Shown: positions 16,562 to 25,630, numbered from the stretch's first letter. The stretch: DNA of 64,000 nucleotides from VXNE01 sp965116625 (GCA_965116625.1 OZ220717.1:434001-498000), one strand, 5' to 3'. A program made the numbers and translations. The notes: generated by a model from the letters alone, not told the origin.

Positions 16562-18451
16562 ATGACCGACGACGTGGTTCGCGCCATGGTCGCGAACGAT
16601 GATCCGGGGCCCCGGACCGTGGTTCGCTTCGCCGGTGACTCCGGCGACGGCATCCAGGTGCTCGGCGGAGAGTTCGCGAAAGCGGTCGCCCTCGCGCATC
16701 ACGACCTCGTGACGCTGCCCGACTTTCCCGCCGAGATCCGCGCGCCCGCAGGGTCGACATTCGGCGTATCCGCCTTTCAGATCCAGTTCGGCGGGGACGG
16801 CGTGATCACCCCTGGCGACGAGGTGGATGTCCTGTTCGCCTTCAATCCGGCAGCGCTCAAGACGAACCTGGAAACGCTCAAACAGGGCGGCCTGATCATC
16901 GTCGACACGGATGCGTTCTCCGCGCGCAACCTCAAGCGGGCCGGCTACGCGGCGAACCCGCTGGAGGACGGCGCCCTCAAGGGCTTTCGTCTCATGGAGA
17001 TCGGCATCACGCGCCTGACGGCGGAGGCGGTCGCAAGCACGGGCGTCGGCAGGAAACAGGCGGATCGGGCAAAGAACTTCTGGGCACTGGGTTTGAGTCT
17101 CTGGCTGTTCGGTGGCGAGCGGAAGCCAACGGTCACCTGGATCGAGGACAAGTTCTCCTCCATGCCGGACGTGGTGGCATCGAACGTGGCCGCCCTCAAT
17201 GCGGGCCACGCCTATGGCGAAACGATGGAACTCGACGCCGGCGAATCAGGCCATGGCGCGGAGGCGGAGATTCACAAAGGGGTATTTCGCACCGTCACCG
17301 GCACCGATGCGATGGGCCTCGGGCTGGCGGCTGCCGCTGCGCTGTCCGGACTGAAACTCACGTATTGCTCCTATCCCATCACTCCAGCGTCCGCGCTGCT
17401 GCACTATCTTGCCTCGATCCGGGGCCGCGGCATCGTCACCTTCCAGGCGGAAGACGAGGTGGCGGCAATCACGGCGGCCATCGGGGCTTCCTACGCGGGA
17501 GGACTCGGTGTGACGGCCAGCGCCGGGCCAGGGCTGTCGTTGAAGACGGAAGCGTTGGGACTCGCAGTCGCCGTGGAACTGCCCCTCCTCGTCATCGACG
17601 TGCAGCGCGCCGGACCTTCCACGGGCATGCCCACCAAACCGGAACAGGCCGACCTCAACCTCGCGCTCTACGGGCGCCACGGCGAGGCGCCACTGCCCGT
17701 TCTCGCCCCGGCCACGCCCTCGGAGTGTTTCCGCATCATGATCGAGGCCGCCAGGATCGCCATGACCTTCATGACCCCGGTCATCGTCCTGTCGGACGCC
17801 TATATCGCCAACGCCGCGCAACCCTGGGAGTTGCCGGACGCCGATGCGCTGCCCGCCATCGTGCCGTCATTCCGTTCGGAACCCACCGGGTTCGAGCCGT
17901 ATGCGCGAGACCCCGACACCCTGGCACGGCCATGGGCCACGCCGGGGACGCCGGCGCTCGCGCACCGAATCGGTGGCCTGGAACGCGCCGATGTCACCGG
18001 CAACATCTCGTACGATCCCGAAAACCATCAACGAATGACCGACCTGCGCGCGGAGAAGATCGCGCGGGTGGCGGAACAGGGTCTCGATCACGAAATAGAC
18101 TGCGGGGTAAGCAGCGGCGACCTGCTCGTCATCGGATGGGGTTCCACCTACGGCGCCATCGAGGAGACGATAGACACGTTGCGACGCGAGGGTCTTTCCG
18201 TCGGCCACCTGCACCTGCGGCAGCTATGGCCGCTGCCGACGAACCTTGGCGCGATCCTTGCCCGTTTCAGGAGCGTTGCCGTCGTCGAAATGAACCAGGG
18301 CCAACTCGTGCGCCTCATCAGGAGCGAGTTCCTGGTGGACGCGCAGAGCATCACCCAGACCAGCGGACAGCCTTTCAAGGTCAGGACCATCGAGGCCGCT
18401 CTGCGGAACATTCTCGACAGCCTCGAGGAGCCGAGGAGCCAGATCGGATGA
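16562..18451 (+). CDS. korA: 2-oxoacid:ferredoxin oxidoreductase, alpha subunit (gamma-alpha fusion)
   Basis: The 629-residue protein is the large subunit of a KorAB-type enzyme, which decarboxylates 2-oxoglutarate or a related 2-oxoacid to the acyl-CoA and reduces ferredoxin. Residues about 15-200 form the gamma domain (FAGDSGDGIQVLGGEFAKA), followed by the pyrimidine-binding alpha domain (GLKLTYCSYPITPASALL, FQAEDEVAAITAAIGAS). A GAGGAGG site at 16546-16552 supports ATG 16562. It overlaps korB by four bases, so translation is coupled. Confidence 0.9.
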   Translation: MTDDVVRAMVANDDPGPRTVVRFAGDSGDGIQVLGGEFAKAVALAHHDLVTLPDFPAEIRAPAGSTFGVSAFQIQFGGDGVITPGDEVDVLFAFNPAALKTNLETLKQGGLIIVDTDAFSARNLKRAGYAANPLEDGALKGFRLMEIGITRLTAEAVASTGVGRKQADRAKNFWALGLSLWLFGGERKPTVTWIEDKFSSMPDVVASNVAALNAGHAYGETMELDAGESGHGAEAEIHKGVFRTVTGTDAMGLGLAAAAALSGLKLTYCSYPITPASALLHYLASIRGRGIVTFQAEDEVAAITAAIGASYAGGLGVTASAGPGLSLKTEALGLAVAVELPLLVIDVQRAGPSTGMPTKPEQADLNLALYGRHGEAPLPVLAPATPSECFRIMIEAARIAMTFMTPVIVLSDAYIANAAQPWELPDADALPAIVPSFRSEPTGFEPYARDPDTLARPWATPGTPALAHRIGGLERADVTGNISYDPENHQRMTDLRAEKIARVAEQGLDHEIDCGVSSGDLLVIGWGSTYGAIEETIDTLRREGLSVGHLHLRQLWPLPTNLGAILARFRSVAVVEMNQGQLVRLIRSEFLVDAQSITQTSGQPFKVRTIEAALRNILDSLEEPRSQIG

Positions 18452-19434
18452 ACCAGGTCATCAAGCTGACGCCGAAGGATTTCGAGACGGACCAGGAAGT
18501 ACGCTGGTGCCCGGGATGCGGTGACTACGCCATCCTGAAATCCATTCGCAAGACCCTGGCCGCGGTCGGCCGGAACCCGGACGATGTCGTCGTGGTATCG
18601 GGCATCGGCTGCGCGGCGCGGCTCCCCTACTACCTCGAGACCTACGGGTTCCACAGCATCCACGGACGGGCGCCTTCGCTCGCCACCGGCATCAAGCTCG
18701 CCAATCCGGAACTCGACGTGTGGGTGGTCGGCGGCGACGGCGACTTCCTCGCCATAGGCGGCAACCACCTGACGCACATCCTGCGACGCAACGTCAACGT
18801 CAACCTGATCCTGTTCAACAACGCCGTCTACGGTCTGACCAAGGGCCAGTATTCCCCGACTTCCATTCCGGGGACCCGCTCGCCATCGACGCCGGACGGT
18901 TCGGTCGACCCACCGGTCAATCCGGCAGCGCTGGCGCTCGGTGGCAACGGTTCGTTCGTCGCGCGTACGGCGGACACCCTGCAGGACCACCTGCCGGAAG
19001 TGTTGATGAGGGCCCACGCGTTCACCGGCGCGGCATTCGTCGAGGTATTGCAGAACTGCATCGTCTACCACGACAACGCGTTCGGTGACCTGACCAGCAA
19101 GAAGAACCGCGCCGAGAACACGGTCATAGTGCGACATGGCGAGCCGATGCTCTTCGGCGCGGACAGCGACAGGGGACTGGTCTACGAACCGGTCCGGGGC
19201 GAGTTTCGCGTCACGGAGAATGCAGCCGAGGCGACCGTGCACGACGAGACGAACTGGTCGCTCGCCGCCGCCCTTGCCCGCCTCAATGACCCGGCCCTGC
19301 CTACACCCCTGGGCGTTTTCTACTGCCAGCCGAGAGAGGACTACTCCAGCGCTCGCGAAGCCCGCGTGCCGTACGCGCCGCTCTCCCGCGACGAACTGAA
19401 GGACTTGCTGTACGCCGACAGCTGGCAGGCCTGA
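18448..19434 (+). CDS. korB: 2-oxoacid:ferredoxin oxidoreductase, beta subunit
   Basis: The 328-residue beta subunit binds thiamine diphosphate and an iron-sulfur cluster. Visible motifs are RWCPGCGDYAILKSI, SGIGCAARLPYY, VVGGDGDFLAIGGNHL (ThDP GDG motif) and NNAVYGLTKGQYSPTS. The ATG overlaps the korA stop (ATGA at 18448-18451). No ferredoxin gene is adjacent. With KorA it may replace or supplement 2-oxoglutarate dehydrogenase. Confidence 0.92.
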   Translation: MNQVIKLTPKDFETDQEVRWCPGCGDYAILKSIRKTLAAVGRNPDDVVVVSGIGCAARLPYYLETYGFHSIHGRAPSLATGIKLANPELDVWVVGGDGDFLAIGGNHLTHILRRNVNVNLILFNNAVYGLTKGQYSPTSIPGTRSPSTPDGSVDPPVNPAALALGGNGSFVARTADTLQDHLPEVLMRAHAFTGAAFVEVLQNCIVYHDNAFGDLTSKKNRAENTVIVRHGEPMLFGADSDRGLVYEPVRGEFRVTENAAEATVHDETNWSLAAALARLNDPALPTPLGVFYCQPREDYSSAREARVPYAPLSRDELKDLLYADSWQA

Positions 19435-19442
19435 CGGCGGTC

Positions 19443-19559
19443 TAGGGAACTGCGCCGTAGAACGGCACGTAGTGCCGATCAAAGGCGCAGGGCCGTAGGT
19501 GGGCTTGGGCGGGGGTGAAACACGGCGCGCCCAAAGGGCCGACGGGTTTCATGGCGCTA
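19443..19559 (-). repeat. Dispersed hairpin-rich repeat, solitary copy
   Basis: This 117-base element matches the array at 33510-33786. It contains three adjacent short hairpins: GCCG-TAGAA-CGGC, GGCAC-GTA-GTGCC and GCCC-AAA-GGGC. The loops differ from the other copies while the stems hold. Its end (TTTCATGGCGCTA on the plus strand) supplies the TAG stop codon of the oxidoreductase gene. It fills the space between two convergent genes and may act as a bidirectional terminator. Confidence 0.75.
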
Positions 19560-20708
19560 AAGCGTATCCAGGTCGACGGGCATCCCGGTCCGGGAGGACT
19601 CGTAGATGCCCATGATGACCTCGATCGTGTTGACGTTGTCCCGGCCGCTGGAGATCGGCGCAGCACCTGTCCGGCAGCAGTCGGCGAAATGCAGGATCTC
19701 GTTGACGAAACCGTTGGCAGTGGCCAGACCCGTGCCCTCGGTCGACAGGGGCTCGAAATCCGGTTGGAGCCTTTCAATGAACTCGTTCCGACGCTTGGCG
19801 TCTCGTCTCATGAATCGTCTCATCTCCGCCACGTTGGACAGGTATTCCTGCTCCTTTTCCGGCGTCTTCAGGGAAACCATGAGCCTGCCGAAGTGGGGCG
19901 TCGGCGTCTCGTCGCTCTCCACCGCCAGCTCGGCGTAAAGGGTCCCTTCGCTGCCCATCAGGCAGTAGGACCTGCCTTCGCGGGACAGCGACGACTTCGC
20001 GAACGTATGCCCAACGGCACCGTTCTCGAACTCGAGCGTCGCGGCGACGAGGTCCTCTGCCCCGGGCAGCTTGTCCGGGCCCAGTGTCTTGCAGATGCCG
20101 TACACGCGCTTCACGTCCCCGACGTAGTAGCGCAGCAGGTCGAAATGATGGACCTGTGTGGTCATCATGACCCCGCCGCCGGCGTATTTCGGATCCCGCA
20201 TCCAATGCCCTTGCCGGTCCATGCGGCCGTATCCGCCGGCGATCATGTGGGTGCGAACCGCTTCGATACGGCCCAGCTTCCCGTCCTCGATCAGGCGTTT
20301 CGCGGCGGCCGCCGTGCGCATGTAGCGCAGGTGCTGGGCCACCATCAGCGTTACTCCCGACTTGTCCGCAGCTTCGACCATCTCGCGGCAGTCCTTGACC
20401 GAGTTCGCCATCGGTTTCTCGACGATCACGTGCTTGCCGGCCTCGGCGGCGGCGATGGCGTGCGGTGCGTGCAGGTCGTGCCGGTGACAAAGGTCCACGG
20501 CTTCGATGTCGGCGTCACGCAGCATCGTGTCCAGGTCGGTGTACACGGCATCGGTGTTCACCCTCGCAGCGTATGCCTGCGCGGCATCCTCGATGATGTC
20601 GCAGACCGCAGTCACCCGTGCTCGGTCCGAATACTCCAGGTAGGCCGGAAGATGAGAATTGGCAATGCCCCCAGCGCCTACGAGGCCAACCTTGAGTGGT
20701 TCCGACAT
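19557..20708 (-). CDS. Gfo/Idh/MocA-family oxidoreductase
   Basis: The 383-residue NAD(P)-dependent oxidoreductase begins MSEPLKVGLVGAGGIANSH, a Rossmann nucleotide-binding motif, followed by DLCHRHDLHAPHAIAA and VEKPMANSVKDC, where EKP is the family signature. GGGVMMTTQVHHFDLLRYY fits the substrate domain. Members act on sugars, inositols or related polyols; the substrate is unknown. Its TAG stop lies within the dispersed repeat. Confidence 0.88.
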   Translation of the reverse strand: MSEPLKVGLVGAGGIANSHLPAYLEYSDRARVTAVCDIIEDAAQAYAARVNTDAVYTDLDTMLRDADIEAVDLCHRHDLHAPHAIAAAEAGKHVIVEKPMANSVKDCREMVEAADKSGVTLMVAQHLRYMRTAAAAKRLIEDGKLGRIEAVRTHMIAGGYGRMDRQGHWMRDPKYAGGGVMMTTQVHHFDLLRYYVGDVKRVYGICKTLGPDKLPGAEDLVAATLEFENGAVGHTFAKSSLSREGRSYCLMGSEGTLYAELAVESDETPTPHFGRLMVSLKTPEKEQEYLSNVAEMRRFMRRDAKRRNEFIERLQPDFEPLSTEGTGLATANGFVNEILHFADCCRTGAAPISSGRDNVNTIEVIMGIYESSRTGMPVDLDTL

Positions 20709-20833
20709 GTTCTTTTTCCCTTTTCTTACCCGGCATTTGTGGAGCAGCGAGAATAACCTATAGTGCCTCGGGCACCGGTGCTGGATACCGGAATCACGGA
20801 AGGGTTCAAGTCGTCCCGTCCGGGAATGGCGGC

Positions 20834-22666
20834 ATGAAATTTCTGACAGCGACTTTCCTGCTCGGCGCGGCGCTCGCCGTCGCGGAGCCGGAGTACAGGC
20901 ATGGCGTCTCGTTCTTTGGCGGGTTCAAGTACCCGCCCGACTTCAAGCACTTCGACTATGTCAATCCCGATGCACCCAAGGGCGGCACCCTCGTGCTCGC
21001 GACCGCCGGCAACTGGAACTCGTTCACGCCCTACCTGAACAAGGGTATCGCGGTGCCCGGGGTCAACCACTCCATGGGTTCGCAGCCGTTCCTCTACGAC
21101 GGTCTCTTCGTTCCGTCCGACGACGAGCTCGGCACCTTCTACGGCAATCTTGCCGAAAGCGTCATGGTCGCTGACGACTTCAGTTGGGTGCGTATCCGGC
21201 TCCGGCCGGAGGCCCACTGGCACGACGGTGTGCCCATCACGGCACGGGACGTGAAGTTCACCTTCGGCCACATCCGCGACAATTCGAGCTTCAACGTCCG
21301 GTCGGCATTCGGGATGGTCGCGTCGGTCGAGGTCCACAGCGACCTCGAGCTGACATTCCACCTGGTCGACATCAATGGCCTGAACGCCGCCGTCGTCACG
21401 AGTCTCGGCAAGATCGCGATACTGCCGGAGCACTACTGGCGGGTTCACGACAACACCAGGACCACGCAGACACCGGCGCTCGGCAGCGGCCCTTATCGCA
21501 TCAAGGCGTTCAAGCAATCACGCTATACGCTGTACGAACGCGTGCCCGACTACTGGGGCAGGAACCTCGGCGTCAATCGCGGCCGCCACAACTTCGACTA
21601 CATACGCTACGACTACTACCGGGACGGCACCGTGGCGCGCGAAGCGTTCCGCAAGGGACTGGTCGACTACCGCCGGGAAACGGATTCACGATACTGGTTC
21701 AAGGGCTACGACATTCCCGCGCGCCACAAGGGCTGGATCGTGATGCGCCAGCACAACTTCCAGTACTACGTCGGGTTGATGCGGGGCCTCGTCATCAACG
21801 AACGCCGGGAGAACCTCAAGGACCCGCGCGTGCGGGAGGCGCTCACGCTCGCTTTCGACTACGCCTGGTACCGCCGCAACATCTCCCAGGGTTTCCACAG
21901 CCGTGCCCGAAGCCACTTCGGCCCGCCGGACTTCTCCGCAACCGGCCCGCCCGGCGCCAGCGAACTCGCCCTGCTTGAACCGTTCCGCAATGAACTGCCG
22001 CGACGTCTCTTCACGCAGGCGTTCGAACCCGGACGTTCCGAGGGGACGGGACGCAACCGCGCAGGACTGCTGCGCGCCCGCGAGTTGCTTCGAGAGGCCG
22101 GCTGGTCAGTGCGCGACGGCATCCTGATCAACGACGCTGGCGAGCCGTTCACGCTCTCCTTTGTCATCCGCTCGGCGAATGATCGACGCCAGATCCTCCA
22201 GTACGTGGATCAACTCCAGAGGCTCGGATTCAGGCCCGCCGTCCGTATGGTCGACTCGGCGCAGTTCATCAACATCATGAAGGAATTCGACTACGACTTC
22301 GTTTTTGCGGCGCTTGGCGTCGCCCAGCCGCCGGGTGTCGAAGTCGTCTCCTACTGGCATTCGAGTAACGCGATGCTGCCGCAAACGCGAAACCTCTCGG
22401 GTATCCAGAGTACGGCGGCCGACGAGATGATCATGCGTGTCCTGAACGCACGCTCGCGCGACGAGCTTTCCGCCGCGCAGAAGGCGCTGGACCGCGTCCT
22501 GCTCTGGAACTTTGGCATGATTCCCCTCATGCAGGTGGAGGGGCCGCACGTGGTCTACTGGGACAAGTTCGGCCGCCCGCCCCACGATGCCGAATTCCGC
22601 ACCAGCTTCCCGGAGGCGTGGTGGTACGACGAAGAGAAGGCGGCGCGGATACCGGCGCCGGATTAG
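20834..22666 (+). CDS. YejA-like extracellular solute-binding protein (family 5)
   Basis: A 610-residue periplasmic binding protein with a cleavable signal sequence (MKFLTATFLLGAALAVAEP). The mature start, HGVSFFGGFKYPPDFKHF then DYVNPDAPKGGTL, is the YejA hallmark. YejA-type proteins deliver peptides to ABC importers. The frame is open from 20696, but ATG 20834 gives a proper signal peptide. It diverges from the Gfo/Idh/MocA gene. No yejB, yejE or yejF homologue is next to it. Confidence 0.87.
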   Translation: MKFLTATFLLGAALAVAEPEYRHGVSFFGGFKYPPDFKHFDYVNPDAPKGGTLVLATAGNWNSFTPYLNKGIAVPGVNHSMGSQPFLYDGLFVPSDDELGTFYGNLAESVMVADDFSWVRIRLRPEAHWHDGVPITARDVKFTFGHIRDNSSFNVRSAFGMVASVEVHSDLELTFHLVDINGLNAAVVTSLGKIAILPEHYWRVHDNTRTTQTPALGSGPYRIKAFKQSRYTLYERVPDYWGRNLGVNRGRHNFDYIRYDYYRDGTVAREAFRKGLVDYRRETDSRYWFKGYDIPARHKGWIVMRQHNFQYYVGLMRGLVINERRENLKDPRVREALTLAFDYAWYRRNISQGFHSRARSHFGPPDFSATGPPGASELALLEPFRNELPRRLFTQAFEPGRSEGTGRNRAGLLRARELLREAGWSVRDGILINDAGEPFTLSFVIRSANDRRQILQYVDQLQRLGFRPAVRMVDSAQFINIMKEFDYDFVFAALGVAQPPGVEVVSYWHSSNAMLPQTRNLSGIQSTAADEMIMRVLNARSRDELSAAQKALDRVLLWNFGMIPLMQVEGPHVVYWDKFGRPPHDAEFRTSFPEAWWYDEEKAARIPAPD

Positions 22667-23407
22667 TCAAGCATCCGCAGGATCGGCGGCGGCCTGGTCC
22701 GTCACTAGGCTGCGCACGACCAGGATCGCGGTTGTCTCATCTCCAGTTACGGTTCCAAGCACCAATGTCTTGCCTGGCTGGATTACTACCTCAGTCGTAA
22801 ACAATTGCCAGCCACCAGAAACAGTGGTGACAGTGTTGATTCCAAACGTCTGCCGTCTGTTTGTCCGCACATTGATCTGAAGCATCCCGGTCCTGGACCA
22901 GTAAGTCCCACTAATGTCATAGGTCGTTTCCTCTGCTCTGATTCTCTGGTGGAAGTTGCCTCTGACAAGGGAAACCAGGGCTTCGCCCTCGAGGGAGTAG
23001 CCGGCGAAGCGAAGGAACCTGTCCAGTTCCCTGACGACATCGGCTATCTGCGGGTCCGGTTCAGAGCCATTGGGCGAAATGAGTTGAAACTTGAGCACCA
23101 ACGGACCTGAGCCGGGGCGGTCGAACTCTGCAAGGACTGCGGCGATTCGGTCGAGATTGTCGGCGGTCTCCCGGACAGTGATGGCGCGCGCGTCACGTTT
23201 CGCCTCGCTGACCATACCCGGCGTACCGTCCCGTTCACCATAGACGTACGGGCCGATCAGATTGACGGCTTCACTCGCCTCCATGTGCTGGAGGGCGAAA
23301 GTTCTCGTTTCGAGCGGCGTCTCACGATCGCCCCACGCGCCATCACAGCCGCTCACGGCCAGTGCCGCCAGCAGTACGCCTGACGCACCTGGAATCCATT
23401 TCGTCAT
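22667..23407 (-). CDS. Lipoprotein with secretin N-terminal-like domain
   Basis: The 246-residue protein has a lipoprotein signal peptide ending LAVSGC (Cys21). The body contains TRTFALQHMEASEAVNLIGPYVY and ITVRETADNLDRIAAVLAEFD, a pattern seen in N-domains of secretins, followed by a beta-rich region. There is no secretin channel domain. Its ATG overlaps the anti-sigma stop by one base, so it belongs to the sigma/anti-sigma operon and may be part of an envelope-sensing pathway. That role is inference. Confidence 0.65.
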   Translation of the reverse strand: MTKWIPGASGVLLAALAVSGCDGAWGDRETPLETRTFALQHMEASEAVNLIGPYVYGERDGTPGMVSEAKRDARAITVRETADNLDRIAAVLAEFDRPGSGPLVLKFQLISPNGSEPDPQIADVVRELDRFLRFAGYSLEGEALVSLVRGNFHQRIRAEETTYDISGTYWSRTGMLQINVRTNRRQTFGINTVTTVSGGWQLFTTEVVIQPGKTLVLGTVTGDETTAILVVRSLVTDQAAADPADA

Positions 23408-23874
23408 TACTCCGTCTCCTTGTAGAACCAGAGGATTGTGATGTCCGGGTTGCGCGTCGGCATCACCACGAGGTTGTAATCGGCGGCGTCAACCAGCGGC
23501 TGCGGTCGCTCCGGCGGCGGCAACGGCTCCAGGGTGGGCGGTTGCATGAGCAGGACCACGGCGACCGTGGCCGCTGCCATCGATGCCGCCAACGCGCCCC
23601 AAGCGATCCTCGGTGCCTTCGCGAAACGATGCGATGTGGGTCTCGGTTCGACCGTCTCCGCACTACGGGCCTGATCGATCAGTCTCGCCGCATCGACCTC
23701 GGGACTCGACATCGCCATGCGAAGCGCCTCGGCCGCGGCGGCAATCCTGCGCGCTTCCGCCGCACATCTCGGGCAACCTTGGACATGCCGGCTCAAGTCG
23801 GTCTGTGCCGTTCCCGATAACTCTTCCGGCGCAGCCACTACGAGCCGGCTGGCCCAGGTACGACACGCCGTCAT
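23407..23874 (-). CDS. Anti-sigma factor with zinc-binding motif
   Basis: The 155-residue protein carries an HxxxCxxC zinc motif (H30, C34, C37 in HVQGCPRC), one predicted transmembrane helix around residues 93-113, and a short periplasmic tail rich in proline. This is the layout of membrane-bound ZAS anti-sigma factors. Its ATG at 23874 overlaps the stop of the sigma gene by four bases (ATGA), which points to coupled synthesis and a cognate partnership. Confidence 0.78.
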   Translation of the reverse strand: MTACRTWASRLVVAAPEELSGTAQTDLSRHVQGCPRCAAEARRIAAAAEALRMAMSSPEVDAARLIDQARSAETVEPRPTSHRFAKAPRIAWGALAASMAAATVAVVLLMQPPTLEPLPPPERPQPLVDAADYNLVVMPTRNPDITILWFYKETE

Positions 23875-24476
23875 GGCATGTCCTCCTCCACGTCCGGCCA
23901 CGTTGCCAAGATTCGCCGGCGCAGGTTCCTGCGCGCCTTGAGGAGACTTCCCCGGACGCTTGAGGCCCGGATTCCGATGAGCCGTGAGACCTCGTTCGCC
24001 GGCATGCCCTGTAGCTCGATGAGATCGAATACTTCGCGCTGACGATGGGGCAACTCGCGCAGGAGCGTCTCAAGCAGCCCCGCGAGTTCGCTCCGGGCGA
24101 GTGCCAGCGAAGGATCGCTTCCGACAGCCGGCACCGTGTCAAGGAGCGAATCGAATCCACCGACATCGCGCTGCCGTCTGCGCCGGCGCAACCGGTCCGT
24201 CGCGGCATTGCGCGTCACCGCGTAGAGCCAGGGCGCGAACGATTCGCCCGCCGGCCAGGTATCCATCCCTCGAATCACGCGGATCATCACCTCCTGCATC
24301 ACGTCGTCCGCATCCGCGGCGTGCGCAAGCCGAACCAGCGCCCACCGTCTGACAACTCGCGCCGCGGTCGAAACCAATTGCTCCAGGGCCACGTCCCCAC
24401 CGTCGCGCGCCCGATCCGCCAACTCGGCAAGAGACGCCGGTCCGGGAATTGCCGGATCGCGACCCTCGACTGCCAT
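23871..24476 (-). CDS. ECF-type RNA polymerase sigma factor
   Basis: The 201-residue protein has sigma region 2 (DADDVMQEVMIRVIRGMDTW, FAPWLYAVTRNAATDRLRRR) and region 4 (LPHRQREVFDLIELQGMPAN, EVSRLIGIRASSVRGSLLKA), with no regions 1 or 3. ATG 24476 is preferred; ATG 24554 is possible. The open frame up to 24650 is rejected as coding because it runs into tRNA-Pro. It heads a sigma/anti-sigma/lipoprotein operon. Confidence 0.85.
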   Translation of the reverse strand: MAVEGRDPAIPGPASLAELADRARDGGDVALEQLVSTAARVVRRWALVRLAHAADADDVMQEVMIRVIRGMDTWPAGESFAPWLYAVTRNAATDRLRRRRRQRDVGGFDSLLDTVPAVGSDPSLALARSELAGLLETLLRELPHRQREVFDLIELQGMPANEVSRLIGIRASSVRGSLLKARRNLRRRILATWPDVEEDMP

Positions 24477-24613
24477 GTGACCGCCATTTCCCAAACCAGG
24501 TTTCGAGCCAGCCGCTACGGTGGACCTTGATGGATAAACGCCAGAGACAGCCATTCCGTTTACTCTGTTCGCCGCCCGGGTAGGCGTCATGGTGCAAGGG
24601 CAGGAAAGGGCTC

Positions 24614-24690
24614 TGGTCGGGGCGGCCGGATTTGAACCGGCGACCACCACACCCCCAGTGTGGTGCGCTACCAGACTGCGCTACGCCCCG
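24614..24690 (-). tRNA. tRNA-Pro (anticodon GGG)
   Basis: Read on the minus strand, the 77-base gene starts CGGGGCGTAGCGCAG, has an anticodon stem-loop with CTGGGGG, a GGTTCGAATCC T-arm and an encoded CCA end. The acceptor arms CGGGGCG and CGCCCCG pair. The anticodon is GGG. Confidence 0.96.
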
Positions 24691-25057
24691 ATGGGAGCGG
24701 CGATTCTACGCCGAGTGAAGTGCATCTGCACTGGAGGAGCCTTGTCAAAGAGTTATCCCACTCGTCTTATTGGCGCTCAGAGCTTAGTTGGCGCAGCCCC
24801 TTTTCTTCTGGGACGAGGTTTCTCTTTCGTGTCACCCTGTTGCTGCCGAAACTGTATCGGGACCCCCGTTCGTCGGGTTGCCCGTTGAATACAACAGCCG
24901 AATCCTCAGGAGAGCCTCGGTGCTGGTGTCGCCGGGGATGTGGCGCAGATTCAGGATCTTCGCTCCGCCGGCGTGGATGCGGAACAGGGCCTCGGCCTCG
25001 CGCCGATGGCGCGGACCAGGCTAGATGGAATCGACGGCGGGAGCGCACGCTGGAGGA
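24691..25057. other. Gap between tRNA-Pro and brnA; possible gene remnant
   Basis: No intact gene was found in these 367 bases. On the minus strand, a frame from about 25021 to 24832 reads like coding sequence (REAEALFRIHAGGAKILNLR, then HIPGDTSTEALLRIRLLYS) but lacks a start codon and is preceded by an in-frame stop. It may be the decayed end of a gene lost from this tRNA-linked site. No family was recognised. Confidence 0.35.
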
Positions 25058-25300
25058 TCAGCCCGCCTTGCTCAGCTCCTCGCGAACCACGCGGCGCAGC
25101 GTGTCCTCCAGCTCGTCGGCGGCGAGATGCTCGCGCAGCGCCTGGTTGATGGCGGTCTGGTAGCCGCGGCCGGTGTCGGCGGCGCGGGCGCGGAACGCGG
25201 CGAGCACGTCGCGGTCCAGCATGATCGTGATGCGCGTCTTGCCGGACTGCTTCAGGGCCGCGCCGCGGGCGGCGTCGGCGAGGTCATATTCCTTGCGCAC
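25058..25300 (-). CDS. brnA: BrnA-family antitoxin
   Basis: The 80-residue protein matches the BrnA antitoxin pattern: KTRITIMLDRDVLAAFRARA and GRGYQTAINQALREHL, a ribbon-helix-helix-type DNA-binding region. It should neutralise BrnT and repress the operon. It starts with GTG at 25300 and overlaps the last codons of the brnT reading frame by 17 bases, the usual brnTA arrangement. Here the toxin gene is frameshifted, so the antitoxin may be an orphan. Confidence 0.82.
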   Translation of the reverse strand: MRKEYDLADAARGAALKQSGKTRITIMLDRDVLAAFRARAADTGRGYQTAINQALREHLAADELEDTLRRVVREELSKAG

Positions 25301-25555
25301 AGGCTTCCTTTTCTCTTCGGGTTGCGGGTCGGGCGGAAATCAGCCGGACGTGGTCGCACGGTGGGCGTGGACGACCGCGACGATCCTGCCGAGCGCGTCG
25401 GCGCCGACGGTGACGAAACGCGCCTCGCCCTCGGCGTCCGGATCCTCGCGGGTGAGGCCGGCGGGGTCGTACAGGGCGAGTTCGGCGTCCTCGAAGGCGA
25501 CGCCGTGCCGTGCCAGGTTGGCGCGCGCCTTGGCGGGGTCCCAGTTGGTTTCCAC
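25284..25555 (-). pseudogene. brnT: BrnT toxin gene, frameshifted
   Basis: The first frame gives a 71-residue start of BrnT (WDPAKARANLARHGVAFEDA, then EGEARFVTVG and VVHAHR) and stops early at 25340. The missing C-terminus is present in another frame as VRLISARPATRREKEACAQG, ending TGA at 25284-25286. A one-base deletion near 25352-25358 explains both: restoring it gives about 90 residues, normal for BrnT ribonucleases. Either the toxin is inactivated or the assembly has an indel error. Translation appears to start at GTG 25555. Confidence 0.75.
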
Positions 25556-25561
25556 GGGCCG

Positions 25562-25592
25562 ATTATATGTATGAACGTATGCATGACGTCAA
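25562..25592 (-). promoter_or_regulatory. Putative brnTA promoter
   Basis: On the minus strand TTGACG (25592-25587) and TATAAT (25567-25562) are separated by 19 bases. TATAAT ends six bases before the GTG at 25555, which would give a leaderless or near-leaderless brnT mRNA; no ribosome binding site is seen. The spacer is longer than ideal. Confidence 0.45.
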
Positions 25593-25630
25593 GAGACTGG
25601 AGGCACGCGGGCCTCTGTCAGCGGGCTCTC

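Noticed and set aside
18148..19482. 444-residue minus-strand open frame
   Set aside because: It is antisense to korA and korB, which have ThDP and cluster motifs.
24477..24650. N-terminal extension of the ECF sigma factor
   Set aside because: The extension runs into tRNA-Pro, and sigma similarity begins after 24476.
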